Positions 11,296 to 22,535 of a stretch of DNA of 64,000 bases are shown here, one piece after another (positions within the stretch are counted from its first letter, which is position 1; each line of letters begins with the position of its first letter). The notes under the pieces were generated by a model. The model saw nothing but the letters and a program-made list of their open reading frames with translations. It had not been told where the DNA came from and did no database searches. Location of the stretch: positions 124,001 through 188,000 of the forward strand of contig CACGAC010000001.1 in the NCBI GenBank assembly GCA_902571015.1, given 5' to 3'. Origin of the DNA: an uncultured Pelagibacteraceae bacterium (GTDB lineage Bacteria; Pseudomonadota; Alphaproteobacteria; Pelagibacterales; Pelagibacteraceae). A program made the translations under genes and the position numbers.

Positions 11296-11985
11296 GTGAA
11301 ATTAACAATTCTAATACCCTGTTATAATGAAATTAAAACAATTGATAAAATTCTAAAAAAAATTGAAAAGACTGTAAATTTTGAAAAAGAAATTATAATA
11401 ATTGATGATTTTTCTGATGATGGATCAAGAGAATACCTTAATAAATTAGAGAACTCAAAAGAATATAAAATAATTTTGAATGATAAAAATTATGGTAAAG
11501 GCTATTGTTTGAGGAAGGGTATAAAAATTGCAAGTGGTGATATAATAATAGTGCAAGATGCAGATTTAGAATATGATCCTAGTGACTTTCCAAAACTAAT
11601 AAATCCTATAAATGATGGAATAGCTGACGTTGTATATGGATCAAGATTTGTGGGTTCAGAAGAAAAAAGAGTTCTTTTTTTTTGGCATAGTATAGGAAAC
11701 CGCGTTTTGACTATTCTTTCAAACATGTTTACTAACATTAATTTAACAGACATGGAGTGCTGTTATAAAGCTTTCAAAACTAATATAATAAAAGATATCA
11801 ATCTTAAAGAAAATCGTTTTGGTTTTGAGCCAGAGATTACAGCTAAAATCGCAAAAAAAGATCTTCGTATATATGAGGTTGGAATAAAATATTTTGGTAG
11901 AAAATACTCAGAAGGCAAAAAAATCACTTGGAAGGATGGGTTTAGGGCTATTTATTGTATAGTATATTACTCACTCTTTGATTAA
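11296..11985 (+). CDS. Family 2 glycosyltransferase, polyprenyl-phosphate sugar synthase-like (DPM1 type)
   Basis: 229 residues from a GTG at 11296, one base after the radical SAM stop. A longer reading from 11152 lies inside the previous gene and is rejected, since KLTILIPCYNE at the GTG is the true GT2 N-terminus. Visible motifs: PCYNE (8-12), IIDDFSDDGS (35-44), the metal-binding DAD at 88-90 in VQDADLEYDP, and VYGSRFVG. It lacks the C-terminal membrane helices of larger members, as in soluble DPM1-like enzymes. Such enzymes move a sugar from a nucleotide donor to polyprenyl phosphate, which would suit the GT-C neighbour. Confidence 0.85.
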   Translation: MKLTILIPCYNEIKTIDKILKKIEKTVNFEKEIIIIDDFSDDGSREYLNKLENSKEYKIILNDKNYGKGYCLRKGIKIASGDIIIVQDADLEYDPSDFPKLINPINDGIADVVYGSRFVGSEEKRVLFFWHSIGNRVLTILSNMFTNINLTDMECCYKAFKTNIIKDINLKENRFGFEPEITAKIAKKDLRIYEVGIKYFGRKYSEGKKITWKDGFRAIYCIVYYSLFD

Positions 11986-12018
11986 AGATAATATAATTAA
12001 TAAGAAATATTCTTAAAA

Positions 12019-13878
12019 ATGTATAATTTAGATATCAGAGAAAAGGTATTATGGTTTTTAATAATATTTGCGTCTGTTTTAGTAATTTCAACTGAAATTC
12101 TGAGTTATTTCAATCTTTTAGAAAGAAAAATAATTATTTCAATGTGGATTTTAATTTTTCTTTTTGGTTTTCTTTTTTATTTTAAAACTTTACTAAAAAA
12201 AAAAGTTTTTAAATTAGGAAACTACTATTCATTAAATATTGAAAATTTTTTTTTAATAATATCAATAATACTAATAGTATTACTTACCTTTTTAATTTCC
12301 TTAACTTATCCACCAAATACTCCTGATGGATTGAGCTACCATATGCCAAGAGTTATGCAATGGATCCAAAATAAAAATGTAAATTTTTATCCAACATCAG
12401 ATACCAGACAATTGTATCTAGGTCCTTTTTCAGGATTTGTAATAATGCACTTTATGTTTTTGGTTAATAGTGATTTTCTCTCAAATTTAGTTCAATGGTT
12501 TGCAATGGTTTTCTGCATTATGAATGTCTCATTAATTACCAAAAAATTGGGTGGTAATTTAAACACACAACTAATTAGCGCTTTATTTTGTGCAACTATT
12601 CCTATGGGTATTCTTCAAAGCACAGGCACCCAAACTGATTATGTTGTTTCTTTGTGGATTTTATCAATAGTTTTTTTTTTAATTTCATATTTAATTGATA
12701 ATAAAAAAAAGAATGTTTTGGGTTTCGCTATAAGTTTATCGTTAGCTATACTAACAAAACAAACAGCTTATTTTTTCGCATTACCATTTTGTATATGGTT
12801 GTTCATTTATATTTTAAAGTCAAAACCTAAACACTTTAAATATCTATTTTTTATACCACTCATAATTTTAATTATAAATTTTGGACACTATACGAGAACT
12901 TATAAAACCTTTGGTAACCCTATAAGTAGTGACAATTTAGGAGTAAAAAGTGAGATAATAAACTTACAAAGTATTTCTTCTAATATTGTTAGAAATATTT
13001 CACTTAACATGAGTGTACCAAATGCAAAAATTAATGAGACAACAAGAAATTTGGTGAAAAAATTCCACTCTTTTTTTAAAATTGATCCAAACGATAAAAG
13101 AACGACAATTAGAAAATATTATATCTACTTCTCCTTAAAAGAAAAACTTGCATCAAATACACTACATTTTTTGATTTTAATTTTATGCATAACCCTTTTT
13201 TTATTGAAAAAAAATTTTTATCAAAAGAAAATTTCTTATTATTTTATATCTTTACTTGCTGGTTTTATTCTGTTCTCAGCTTTACTAAAGTGGCAGCCGT
13301 ACGGCAATAGATTACTGTTACCAATTTTTGTGTTATCATCACCGTTAGTTGGATTAATTTTATCAAAATTTAAAAATAAATTTTTTCTGATTATAATTCC
13401 CTTGATTATGTTTTTATATTGCTTGCCGTACCTATTGATGAATGACATGAGGCCATTGATTAAAAAAGTGGTAAAAGAGAAAAATTATAAAATCAGATTC
13501 ATTGAACCAGATTATAAAAACAAAATAAGAAAAAATTTATATTCTACAGGTTTGATGATACCAAAATATGATGTACCCATAAGCCAACTTTCAGAATTTA
13601 TAAAAAAATTAGAATGTGAAACTATAGGATTCATAAGCACTAATAATTCTATGGAATATTTATTTTGGATATTTCTAAAAGATAATACAGTTTCAAATAC
13701 AAAAATTTATTATTTAGATGTAAAAAATAAATCTTCTAAAAATTATCGAAGACCTAGAGAAAAAGAGGTCTGTGCTATAATAAAGAATTTCAGAATTAAT
13801 GAAGATAACTCTGAAAGCATTAAAAAAAGCAGCTTTAGAAATAAACAAATTTTTGGTGATTACGTTCTTTATTTTTAA
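12019..13878 (+). CDS. GT-C type multi-pass membrane glycosyltransferase (ArnT/PMT-like)
   Basis: A 619-residue integral membrane protein with about a dozen hydrophobic segments from residue 10 to 475 and a soluble C-terminal part of about 140 residues. After the second or third segment is YPPNTPDGLSYHMPRVMQW, resembling the first periplasmic loop of GT-C enzymes where an acidic residue is catalytic. Enzymes of this class use polyprenyl-phosphate sugars, so it could use the product of the GT2 upstream (33-base gap). It ends nine bases before the convergent lpd. The acceptor is unknown; the assignment rests on topology and the DG..YH.PR motif. Confidence 0.72.
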   Translation: MYNLDIREKVLWFLIIFASVLVISTEILSYFNLLERKIIISMWILIFLFGFLFYFKTLLKKKVFKLGNYYSLNIENFFLIISIILIVLLTFLISLTYPPNTPDGLSYHMPRVMQWIQNKNVNFYPTSDTRQLYLGPFSGFVIMHFMFLVNSDFLSNLVQWFAMVFCIMNVSLITKKLGGNLNTQLISALFCATIPMGILQSTGTQTDYVVSLWILSIVFFLISYLIDNKKKNVLGFAISLSLAILTKQTAYFFALPFCIWLFIYILKSKPKHFKYLFFIPLIILIINFGHYTRTYKTFGNPISSDNLGVKSEIINLQSISSNIVRNISLNMSVPNAKINETTRNLVKKFHSFFKIDPNDKRTTIRKYYIYFSLKEKLASNTLHFLILILCITLFLLKKNFYQKKISYYFISLLAGFILFSALLKWQPYGNRLLLPIFVLSSPLVGLILSKFKNKFFLIIIPLIMFLYCLPYLLMNDMRPLIKKVVKEKNYKIRFIEPDYKNKIRKNLYSTGLMIPKYDVPISQLSEFIKKLECETIGFISTNNSMEYLFWIFLKDNTVSNTKIYYLDVKNKSSKNYRRPREKEVCAIIKNFRINEDNSESIKKSSFRNKQIFGDYVLYF

Positions 13879-13887
13879 CTAGAGAAA

Positions 13888-15288
13888 CTACGAGTGTATT
13901 GCTCTATTATCAACAGATAATGCAGCTTCTTTAACAGCCTCAGAAAAAGTCGGGTGAGCATGACAGGTTCTTGCAATATCTTCAGCGCTTGCACCAAATT
14001 CCATAGCAACACCAATTTCAGCTATTAATTCTCCTGCATGGGGGCCAATTATATGTGCGCCTAAAACTTTATCTGTCTCTGCATCTGCAAGAATTTTTAC
14101 AAAGCCTTCTGCATCATCGATAGCTTTGGCTCTAGAGTTGGCCATGAATGAAAATTTCCCAACCTTATAATTTTTATTTAATTCTTTTAATTGCTCCTCT
14201 GTTTTACCGATTGAGGCAACTTCTGGTGAGGTATACACCACACCTGGTATTGTATCATAGTTTACATGACCTGATTGACCTACAATATTTTCTGCAACTG
14301 CTATACCCTCATCTTCAGCCTTATGTGCAAGCATGGGTCCAACAATCACATCACCTATTGCATAAATATTTTCAATATTTGTCTTAAATTTCTTGTCAGT
14401 TTTTATTCTATTTTTTTCATCTAAACTCACTCCAGCATTTTTTAAATTTAAACCATCTGTATTTGGTTTTCTGCCAACTGAAATTAAAACTACATCACAT
14501 TCAAAATTGTTTTTATTTCCATCTTTATCAATTGTTGAGACCACTGCACCTGAATTATTTTTTTGAATTGTTTCAACTTTATTTTGCATATTAAACTTCA
14601 TTCCTTGTTTTTTAAGAATTTTCATAAACTCAGTTGAAATTTCTTTATCCATACCAGGTGTTATATGATCCAAAAACTCAACAACTTCTACTTTTGCACC
14701 AAGTCTTGACCACACTGATCCCATCTCCAAGCCGATATAACCTCCACCAACAACAACCATTTTATTGGGCACTTTTTCTAATTTTAAAGCTCCAGTTGAT
14801 GAAACTATTATTTTTTCATCTATTTCAATGCCCGGTAGAGATACTGGTACAGATCCTGTGGCTATAACTGTTTTTTCAGTTTGAATTATTGTTTCTTTTT
14901 TTTGATCATCTTTTATTAAGATTTCATTTTTTGATTTAAAACTTCCATGGCCTTTAAAATAGGTAACTTTGTTTTTTTTTAGAAGAAATTCTACACCTTT
15001 TGTAAGAACAGTGACTGCTTTGTCCTTGCTCTTCATCATTTTATCAAGATTTAGTTTTACTTCTCCTATCTCGATACCTTTATTTGCGAAACCTTTGACT
15101 TTGTGAAATTCCTCAGATAGATTAAGTAAGCTTTTTGAGGGGATACAGCCTATATTCAGGCATGTGCCACCAAGAGACCCTCTGGACTCTATACATGCAG
15201 TTTTTAACCCTAGTTGGGCAAGTCTAATTGCGCAAACATAACCTCCTGGGCCACCTCCAATAACTACTGCTTGAAATTTTTCCGACAT
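13888..15288 (-). CDS. lpd: Dihydrolipoyl dehydrogenase (E3)
   Basis: Reoxidises dihydrolipoamide with NAD+ for the 2-oxoacid dehydrogenase complexes. I start it at ATG 15288 (MSEKFQAVVIGGGPGGYVCA, 466 residues), one base after the sucB stop, rather than 36 bases upstream inside sucB. Visible are the FAD GGGPGG motif, the redox disulfide GGTCLNIGCIPSK near residues 35-47, the NAD-binding GGGYIGLEMGSVW, and the C-terminal HAHPTFSEA catalytic histidine motif. Its place right after sucB suggests it serves 2-oxoglutarate dehydrogenase first. Last gene of the long minus-strand run. Confidence 0.97.
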   Translation of the reverse strand: MSEKFQAVVIGGGPGGYVCAIRLAQLGLKTACIESRGSLGGTCLNIGCIPSKSLLNLSEEFHKVKGFANKGIEIGEVKLNLDKMMKSKDKAVTVLTKGVEFLLKKNKVTYFKGHGSFKSKNEILIKDDQKKETIIQTEKTVIATGSVPVSLPGIEIDEKIIVSSTGALKLEKVPNKMVVVGGGYIGLEMGSVWSRLGAKVEVVEFLDHITPGMDKEISTEFMKILKKQGMKFNMQNKVETIQKNNSGAVVSTIDKDGNKNNFECDVVLISVGRKPNTDGLNLKNAGVSLDEKNRIKTDKKFKTNIENIYAIGDVIVGPMLAHKAEDEGIAVAENIVGQSGHVNYDTIPGVVYTSPEVASIGKTEEQLKELNKNYKVGKFSFMANSRAKAIDDAEGFVKILADAETDKVLGAHIIGPHAGELIAEIGVAMEFGASAEDIARTCHAHPTFSEAVKEAALSVDNRAIHS

Positions 15289-15289
15289 T

Positions 15290-16615
15290 CTAAATATCCA
15301 AAAATAACCTTCTAGGGTCTTCAAGACTTTCTTTGATCATTTTAAGAAAGGATACAGACTCTTTACCGTCAATAATTCTGTGATCATAAGATAAAGCTAA
15401 ATACATTACTGGTCTTATCTTGATTTCACCATCCACTACAATAGGTCTATCAACAATATTATGCATCCCTAATACTCCAGATTGAGGTAAGTTTAGAATT
15501 GGGGTTGAAAGCATTGACCCATAAACTCCGCCATTACTAATAGTAAAAGTACCTCCTTGGAGATCTTCAATTACAAGTTTTCCGTCTTTTGCTTTTTCGG
15601 AAATTTCTTTAATATTTTTTTCAATATCTGCAAAAGATAGTTCATCTGCATTTTTTAAAACTGGGACTACAAGACCTTTATCTGTTCCAACTGCAAAACT
15701 TATATTATAATAATTTTTGTAAACAATTGTGTCTCCATCTATTTCAGCATTCACAGCTGGAAAATTTTTTAAGGCTACTATACAAGCCTTCACAAAAAAT
15801 GACATAAAGCCAAGCTTAATACCATATCGACTTTGGAAATCCTCCTGATTTTCTTTTCTCATGTTAATTATATTTGTCATGTCCACTTCATTAAAAGTAG
15901 TAAGTAAAGCTGCATTCTCCTGGGCTTGTTTCAGTCTTTTTGCTATAGTTTGCCTTAACCTAGTCATCTTGATACGTTCTTCTTGACCATATTTAATTTT
16001 TCTCTCTGAAGGTGGAGGATTAACTCCCATCAAACTTATTAAATCACCTTTTAGTACTCGTCCACCTTTACCAGATCCTTTTACTGACTTAACGTCAATA
16101 TTGTTTTCATTTATAATCTTTCTTACAGCTGGAGATAGTGTTTGACTTTCCTCGGTAGAATTTTCCTCTATATGACTGTTTTTTATTTCCTCTGTTAAAA
16201 CAAGTGGCTCCTCTTTTAAATCGTTAGTATTATTCTCTTCCTCAAATATATCTAATTCTGCTTGTTCTTTAATTGGATCTAACTTAATTACATTATTTTT
16301 TTCTTTAACCTCCTCATTTTTTTGTAAATTTGAGGGCTGGATTTTCTCTATTTTATCTGATTTTTTAATTTCACCTTGAATTTCAGTCACTAAACCTAAA
16401 ATTTCTCCCACTTTTACAGTTGACCCATCTTTAGAATTAATTTCAATTAATTTTCCTGTAACGGGAGATGGTACTTCCAAATTAACTTTGTCAGTCTCTA
16501 ATTCAACAATTGGCTCATCTGCATCAACTGTTTCTCCTTTATTCTTTAACCATTTAGCGACTGTAGCTTCTGTGATACTCTCACCTAAAACTGGAACTAA
16601 TATTTTTTCACTCAT
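15290..16615 (-). CDS. sucB: 2-Oxoglutarate dehydrogenase E2, dihydrolipoamide succinyltransferase
   Basis: A 441-residue E2. The N-terminal lipoyl domain has the lipoylated lysine in [14 protein letters not shown] (about residue 43). An acidic linker, rich in Glu, Asn and Lys, runs from about 85 to 155. The E3-binding domain follows ([15 protein letters not shown]). The C-terminal catalytic domain ends with the active site [11 protein letters not shown]. It lies 6 bases after sucA and directly before lpd, giving the complete E1-E2-E3 set in order. Confidence 0.97.
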   Translation of the reverse strand: MSEKILVPVLGESITEATVAKWLKNKGETVDADEPIVELETDKVNLEVPSPVTGKLIEINSKDGSTVKVGEILGLVTEIQGEIKKSDKIEKIQPSNLQKNEEVKEKNNVIKLDPIKEQAELDIFEEENNTNDLKEEPLVLTEEIKNSHIEENSTEESQTLSPAVRKIINENNIDVKSVKGSGKGGRVLKGDLISLMGVNPPPSERKIKYGQEERIKMTRLRQTIAKRLKQAQENAALLTTFNEVDMTNIINMRKENQEDFQSRYGIKLGFMSFFVKACIVALKNFPAVNAEIDGDTIVYKNYYNISFAVGTDKGLVVPVLKNADELSFADIEKNIKEISEKAKDGKLVIEDLQGGTFTISNGGVYGSMLSTPILNLPQSGVLGMHNIVDRPIVVDGEIKIRPVMYLALSYDHRIIDGKESVSFLKMIKESLEDPRRLFLDI

Positions 16616-16621
16616 TTTAAA

Positions 16622-19495
16622 TTATTCAAAAACCTTCTTAATAATTTCTTGTTGTTGTGAAATGTGTCTTTTTGCATAACCAGTAGCTGGTGACGCATCT
16701 GGACTTCTTCCAATATAAGAAATCTTTTTATTATTAGCCTTTATATTATCTAATGTCCATTGGATATAATCTCTAGCAGAAAACCAAGCACCCATATTTT
16801 TTGGCTCTTCCTGACACCAATAAAATTTAGCTTTTTTAGCATAAGGTTTTAGCTCTTTTGCAAGTGCCTTAGCTGGAAAAGGATAAAGTTGCTCAATTCT
16901 ATAAAACACAAGATCGTCTCTTTTAAAGTTTTCTCTAGCCTGAAGCAAATCAAAATAAATTTTTCCTGAACATAAAATTACTTTTTTGATTTTTTCCTTT
17001 TTTTTCAATTTGATAAAACCTTTTACCTTTGGATCTATTGCGTGATCCCATAAAACCCTATGAAATGTATTTTTTTTACTAAAATCGCTTAAGCTTGAAA
17101 CACAATGTTTGTGTCTAAGTAAAGATTTGGGAGTCATTATTATTAGAGGTTTTCTGAAATCTCTATGCATTTGTCTTCTCAGTGCATGAAAATAGTTTGC
17201 AGGTGTTGTGCAATTCATTACCTGCATATTGTCATTGGAACATAATTGTAAAAATCTTTCTAATCTAGCGGATGAATGCTCAGGACCTTGACCTTCATAG
17301 CCGTGAGGTAATAACATAACCAATCCAGAGGCTCTTGACCATTTTCTTTCTCCTGAAGCAATAAATTGATCTATGACCACTTGAGCGCCATTAGCAAAAT
17401 CTCCAAATTGAGCTTCCCAAATTGTAAGTGTATTAGGTTCAACTAAACTGTAACCATATTCAAAGCCTAAAACAGCTAATTCAGATAAGAAACTGTCTAC
17501 AATTTCAAAATTCTTTTGGTTTTTGGATATTTTGTTTAACGGAACATATCGAGAATTGTCTATTTGATTTCTTAATACTGAATGTCTTTGACTAAATGTG
17601 CCTCTTCCTGAGTCCTGACCAACCAATCTTACTGGGTACCCTTCCTCTAACAAAGATCCAAACGCCAAAGCTTCAGCTGTGGACCAATCAATTTTTTCCT
17701 CATTATTAACGTTTGATTTTCTATTTTCTAAGACTTTAGCGATAGTTTTGTGGATGTTAATTTCTTTAGGTATTGTATTTATTTTTTCAGAAATATTTTT
17801 TAATTTTTTAATATCATAACCCGTAATGCCTCTTTTATCTTTTCCTCTCGAAGGTTTATATCTTGACCATGTACCCTCAAACCACTCAATTTTAGGCTTA
17901 TAATTTTTTGCATTCTTATATTGATCATCAAGTAATTCCTTAAATTCTTTTATAGATTTTTTAAAATAATCATCAGTAATTGATCCTTCATTTATTAATT
18001 TTTCACCATAAACTTTGATGGGTGAAGGGTGTGAACGGATTTTTTTATACATTAATGGTTGAGTAAAAGACGGTTCATCTCCCTCATTATGACCAAATCT
18101 TCGATAACAAATTAAGTCTATAACAACATCTCTGTTAAATTTTAATCTAAAGTCAGTTGCTATTCTTGCAGCATAAACAACTGCCTCAGGATCATCACCA
18201 TTAACATGGATGATTGGCGCTTCAACCATTTTAGCAATATCAGAAGGGTAAGGTGATGATCTTGCAAATCTTGGACTTGTAGTAAATCCTATTTGGTTGT
18301 TCACTATAATATGGATAGTTCCACCTGTATTATGTCCTGGAAGACCTGACATTGCAAAACATTCTGCTACAACTCCTTGACCTGCGAAGGCCGCATCTCC
18401 ATGAATTAAAATTGGTATCACTTTATTTCTCTCTTTATCCTTATGGAAATATTGTTTAGCCCTTGTCTGTCCTAAAACTACAGGGTTTACTGCTTCAAGA
18501 TGGGATGGATTATCTGTTAAACTTACATGCACTTGATTTCCATCAAATTCTCTATTTGATGAAGCCCCTAAATGATATTTAACATCTCCTGTATCGTCCT
18601 CTGATTTTAAACTAATCTCTCCTGCAAATTCATTGAAAATTCTTTTATAAGATTTTTGTAAGACATTGGCTAAAACGTTCAATCTTCCTCTGTGGGACAT
18701 TCCTATTTTAACTTCTTTTACTTTTGATTGACCACCAATTTTAATTATTTGCTCAAGGGCGGGGATTAAACTTTCGCCTCCGTCTAAACCAAATCTTTTT
18801 GTACCAACATATTTTGTGTGTAAAAATTTTTCAAAACCTTCAGCTTGAATTAATTTTTTAAGAATAGCCTCTTTTCCATTCTGTGTGAATTTGAAATCAT
18901 CTGCTTTTTCAACTCTGTCTCTAAACCATTTCCTTTCAGTTGGATTTGAGATATGCATATATTCAAAACCTAAGGATCCACAATATTTTTCTCTCAAAAA
19001 TTTTAAAATTTCAGAAATGCTAGAATATTGTTTGTTAATAACTCCATCTAAAAAAATTTTATTATTATACTCCTCCTTCTTAAATCCATATGACTCAGGA
19101 TGGAGTTCTTCTAAATAGTCAGCCTTTAAAAGACCAAGAGGATCTAATTTAGCAATCAAATGACCTCTCTGTCTGTATGATCTAATCATAGCAACAGCTT
19201 TTATAGAATTTGCATTAGATTGTTTTGAAACTAATTCACCTTGATTTTCATTACTATTATTCAAATTTTCTAAATTTTTGATTGATACTTTTTTTGATGG
19301 ACTCCAGGATGGACCATTGATTTCATTTACAATTATGTCTGCCTCATCACCGATCTGATTAAAATATATTTTCCAACTATTAGGCAAAGATGGATCATTA
19401 TTAACAAACTTAAGATACATCTCCTCAATAAAAGCACTATTGGATTTACTTAAGAAAGCAGTCTTTTCAAATTCAAGATTTTTAGAAGATGACAT
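16622..19495 (-). CDS. sucA: 2-Oxoglutarate dehydrogenase E1
   Basis: Thiamine-diphosphate-dependent decarboxylase of the TCA cycle, 957 residues, near the usual length. The N-terminal FIEEMYLKFVNNDPSLP segment binds E2; GMSHRGRLNVLANVL, the HGDAAFAGQG ThDP/Mg segment, RRFGHNEGDEPSFTQP and the late LLPHGYEGQGPEHSSAR are all clear. It follows sucD after 35 bases. No key motif is missing. Confidence 0.98.
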   Translation of the reverse strand: MSSSKNLEFEKTAFLSKSNSAFIEEMYLKFVNNDPSLPNSWKIYFNQIGDEADIIVNEINGPSWSPSKKVSIKNLENLNNSNENQGELVSKQSNANSIKAVAMIRSYRQRGHLIAKLDPLGLLKADYLEELHPESYGFKKEEYNNKIFLDGVINKQYSSISEILKFLREKYCGSLGFEYMHISNPTERKWFRDRVEKADDFKFTQNGKEAILKKLIQAEGFEKFLHTKYVGTKRFGLDGGESLIPALEQIIKIGGQSKVKEVKIGMSHRGRLNVLANVLQKSYKRIFNEFAGEISLKSEDDTGDVKYHLGASSNREFDGNQVHVSLTDNPSHLEAVNPVVLGQTRAKQYFHKDKERNKVIPILIHGDAAFAGQGVVAECFAMSGLPGHNTGGTIHIIVNNQIGFTTSPRFARSSPYPSDIAKMVEAPIIHVNGDDPEAVVYAARIATDFRLKFNRDVVIDLICYRRFGHNEGDEPSFTQPLMYKKIRSHPSPIKVYGEKLINEGSITDDYFKKSIKEFKELLDDQYKNAKNYKPKIEWFEGTWSRYKPSRGKDKRGITGYDIKKLKNISEKINTIPKEINIHKTIAKVLENRKSNVNNEEKIDWSTAEALAFGSLLEEGYPVRLVGQDSGRGTFSQRHSVLRNQIDNSRYVPLNKISKNQKNFEIVDSFLSELAVLGFEYGYSLVEPNTLTIWEAQFGDFANGAQVVIDQFIASGERKWSRASGLVMLLPHGYEGQGPEHSSARLERFLQLCSNDNMQVMNCTTPANYFHALRRQMHRDFRKPLIIMTPKSLLRHKHCVSSLSDFSKKNTFHRVLWDHAIDPKVKGFIKLKKKEKIKKVILCSGKIYFDLLQARENFKRDDLVFYRIEQLYPFPAKALAKELKPYAKKAKFYWCQEEPKNMGAWFSARDYIQWTLDNIKANNKKISYIGRSPDASPATGYAKRHISQQQEIIKKVFE

Positions 19496-19530
19496 CGCTA
19501 ATAGTTAATATAGACCTAGAAAGAAATTTT

Positions 19531-20406
19531 TCAATTAGACAATTTATTTAATAATGTTTTTCCAATCTTTGATGGAGAGTTGGCCATGGTTATTCCACAA
19601 TCCTCCATTTTTTTAATCTTTTCCTTCGCGCCACCTTTACCACCTGAGATTATGGCCCCTGCATGACCCATTCTTCGTCCTGGTGGGGCAGTAACGCCTG
19701 CTATAAATCCAACGATTGGTTTTTTTATTTTATGATTTTTAATGAAATCTGCAGCCTCTTCCTCAGCTGTCCCTCCAATTTCACCAATCATCAAAATTGA
19801 TTGAGTATCCGCGTCGTTTAAAAATAGATCTAGACAATCTATAAAATTTGTACCATTGATAGGATCACCTCCAATTCCGATGCAAGTTGATTGTCCTAAT
19901 CCATTTTCTGTAGTCTGAGCTACTGCTTCATAAGTTAAAGTTCCTGATCTTGAAACTATTCCGACTGTTCCTTTTTTATGAATGCTACCAGGCATTATGC
20001 CAATTTTACACTCATCAGGAGTTATGACACCTGGACAGTTGGGGCCAATCAGTCTACTTTTTGAATTATTCAATCTCTGTTTAACTTTTAACATATCCTG
20101 AATAGGAATCCCTTCAGTTATACATACAATTAGTTCTATAGATGCATCTATTGCTTCAATAATTGCTGAGGCTGCAAATTTAGCTGGGACGTATATCATA
20201 GTTGCATTAGCTCCCTCAGATTCTCTAGCCTCTTTCACTGTATTAAAAACTGGAAGGCCCAAATGTTTTTGGCCACCTTTTTTTGGTGTCACTCCACCTA
20301 CTAAATTTGTTCCATATTTGATTGCTTGCTCAGAGTGAAATGTTCCATGGGAACCTGTAAATCCTTGACAGATTAATCTTGAATTTTTATTGACTAAAAC
20401 TGACAT
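19531..20406 (-). CDS. sucD: Succinyl-CoA synthetase alpha subunit
   Basis: 291 residues. The CoA-binding Rossmann domain begins with [39 protein letters not shown] is the family signature, and the phosphohistidine lies in [15 protein letters not shown] near residue 246. With SucC it converts succinyl-CoA to succinate with ATP or GTP formation. It abuts sucC with no gap (20406/20407). Confidence 0.98.
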   Translation of the reverse strand: MSVLVNKNSRLICQGFTGSHGTFHSEQAIKYGTNLVGGVTPKKGGQKHLGLPVFNTVKEARESEGANATMIYVPAKFAASAIIEAIDASIELIVCITEGIPIQDMLKVKQRLNNSKSRLIGPNCPGVITPDECKIGIMPGSIHKKGTVGIVSRSGTLTYEAVAQTTENGLGQSTCIGIGGDPINGTNFIDCLDLFLNDADTQSILMIGEIGGTAEEEAADFIKNHKIKKPIVGFIAGVTAPPGRRMGHAGAIISGGKGGAKEKIKKMEDCGITMANSPSKIGKTLLNKLSN

Positions 20407-21566
20407 TTACTTAATTGCCTCAACAATTTTTTTCGCTGCATCATCCAAATTTTCAGCAGATATTAATTTTAAACCTGAATTATCTAATATTTCTTTACCC
20501 TCTTTAAAATTTGTGCCAGCTAATCTGACTACCAAAGGAACATTGATTTTCATTTCTTTTGCAGCATCTACAACACCTTGAGCTAGAACATCACATCGCA
20601 TTATGCCACCAAAAATATTGATTAATATACCCTTTACATTTTTATCTGATAAAATTATTTTGAAAGCCGCTGAGACCTTTTCTTTTGATGCTCCCCCGCC
20701 AACATCTAAAAAATTTGCTGGCTCTTCTCCATATAATTTTATTATATCCATAGTGGCCATTGCTAAACCAGCTCCGTTAACCATGCATCCAATGTTGCCA
20801 TCTAATTTGATATAAGCTAGGTCATGTTTACTAGCTTCAATTTCAGTAGGATCTTCCTCATTCAAATCTCTAAGTTCTAAAATTTCAGGATGTCTAAACA
20901 AAGCGTTACTATCAAAATTTACCTTTGCATCTAGACAAATAATTTTCTTTTCTTTTGTGAGTATTAAAGGGTTTATTTCAACCATATTTGCGTCAGTTTC
21001 AACAAACATCTTATAAATTGATTTGATTAAAGATATTGCCTCGTTTTTTGGATTGTCCTCTAATTTAAATATTTGAATAATCTTTTCACACTCCTCATTT
21101 GAAATTTCGTCTTTTAATTCTACTTTAGTTGTCAAAATTTTGTCAGGTGATTTGCTCGCTACATCCTCAATGTCCATTCCACCTTGATCACTAGAGATAA
21201 AAGCAATTTTTGAAGAAGCTCTATCTACCAAACATGATAAATAAAATTCTTTCTCAATATCTGACGAAACTTCAACATATAATCTTTTAACTTCTCTTCC
21301 TTCAGGTCCTGTCTGATGAGTCACTAATTTTTTTCCTAAAAGCTCTTTAGCTGATTTCTCAAGTTCTTCGAGATTATTCAGAATTTTAACACCTCCTGCT
21401 TTCCCTCTTCCACCTGCATGAATTTGAGCTTTTAAAACATATTTTTCTGTTTTTAATGACTTACATTTCTTTAAAAGTTCCTCAACCGTTAAACCAAAAA
21501 CACCTTCTGGTACAATTGCTCCAAATTTTTTTAAAATTTGTTTTGCCTGATGCTCGTGTATATTCA

Positions 21567-21567
<1 letters not shown>
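20407..21567 (-). CDS. sucC: Succinyl-CoA synthetase beta subunit (ADP-forming type)
   Basis: 386 residues: N-terminal ATP-grasp domain (MNIHEHQAKQILKKFG, then the QIHAGGRGKAGGVK nucleotide loop) and a C-terminal ligase domain with GCMVNGAGLAMATMD, FLDVGGGASKE and FGGIMRCDVLAQGV. It pairs with SucD. Its ATG overlaps the mdh stop by one base (TAATG), so translation is probably coupled. Confidence 0.98.
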
Positions 21568-22532
<965 letters not shown>

Positions 22533-22535
22533 TTA

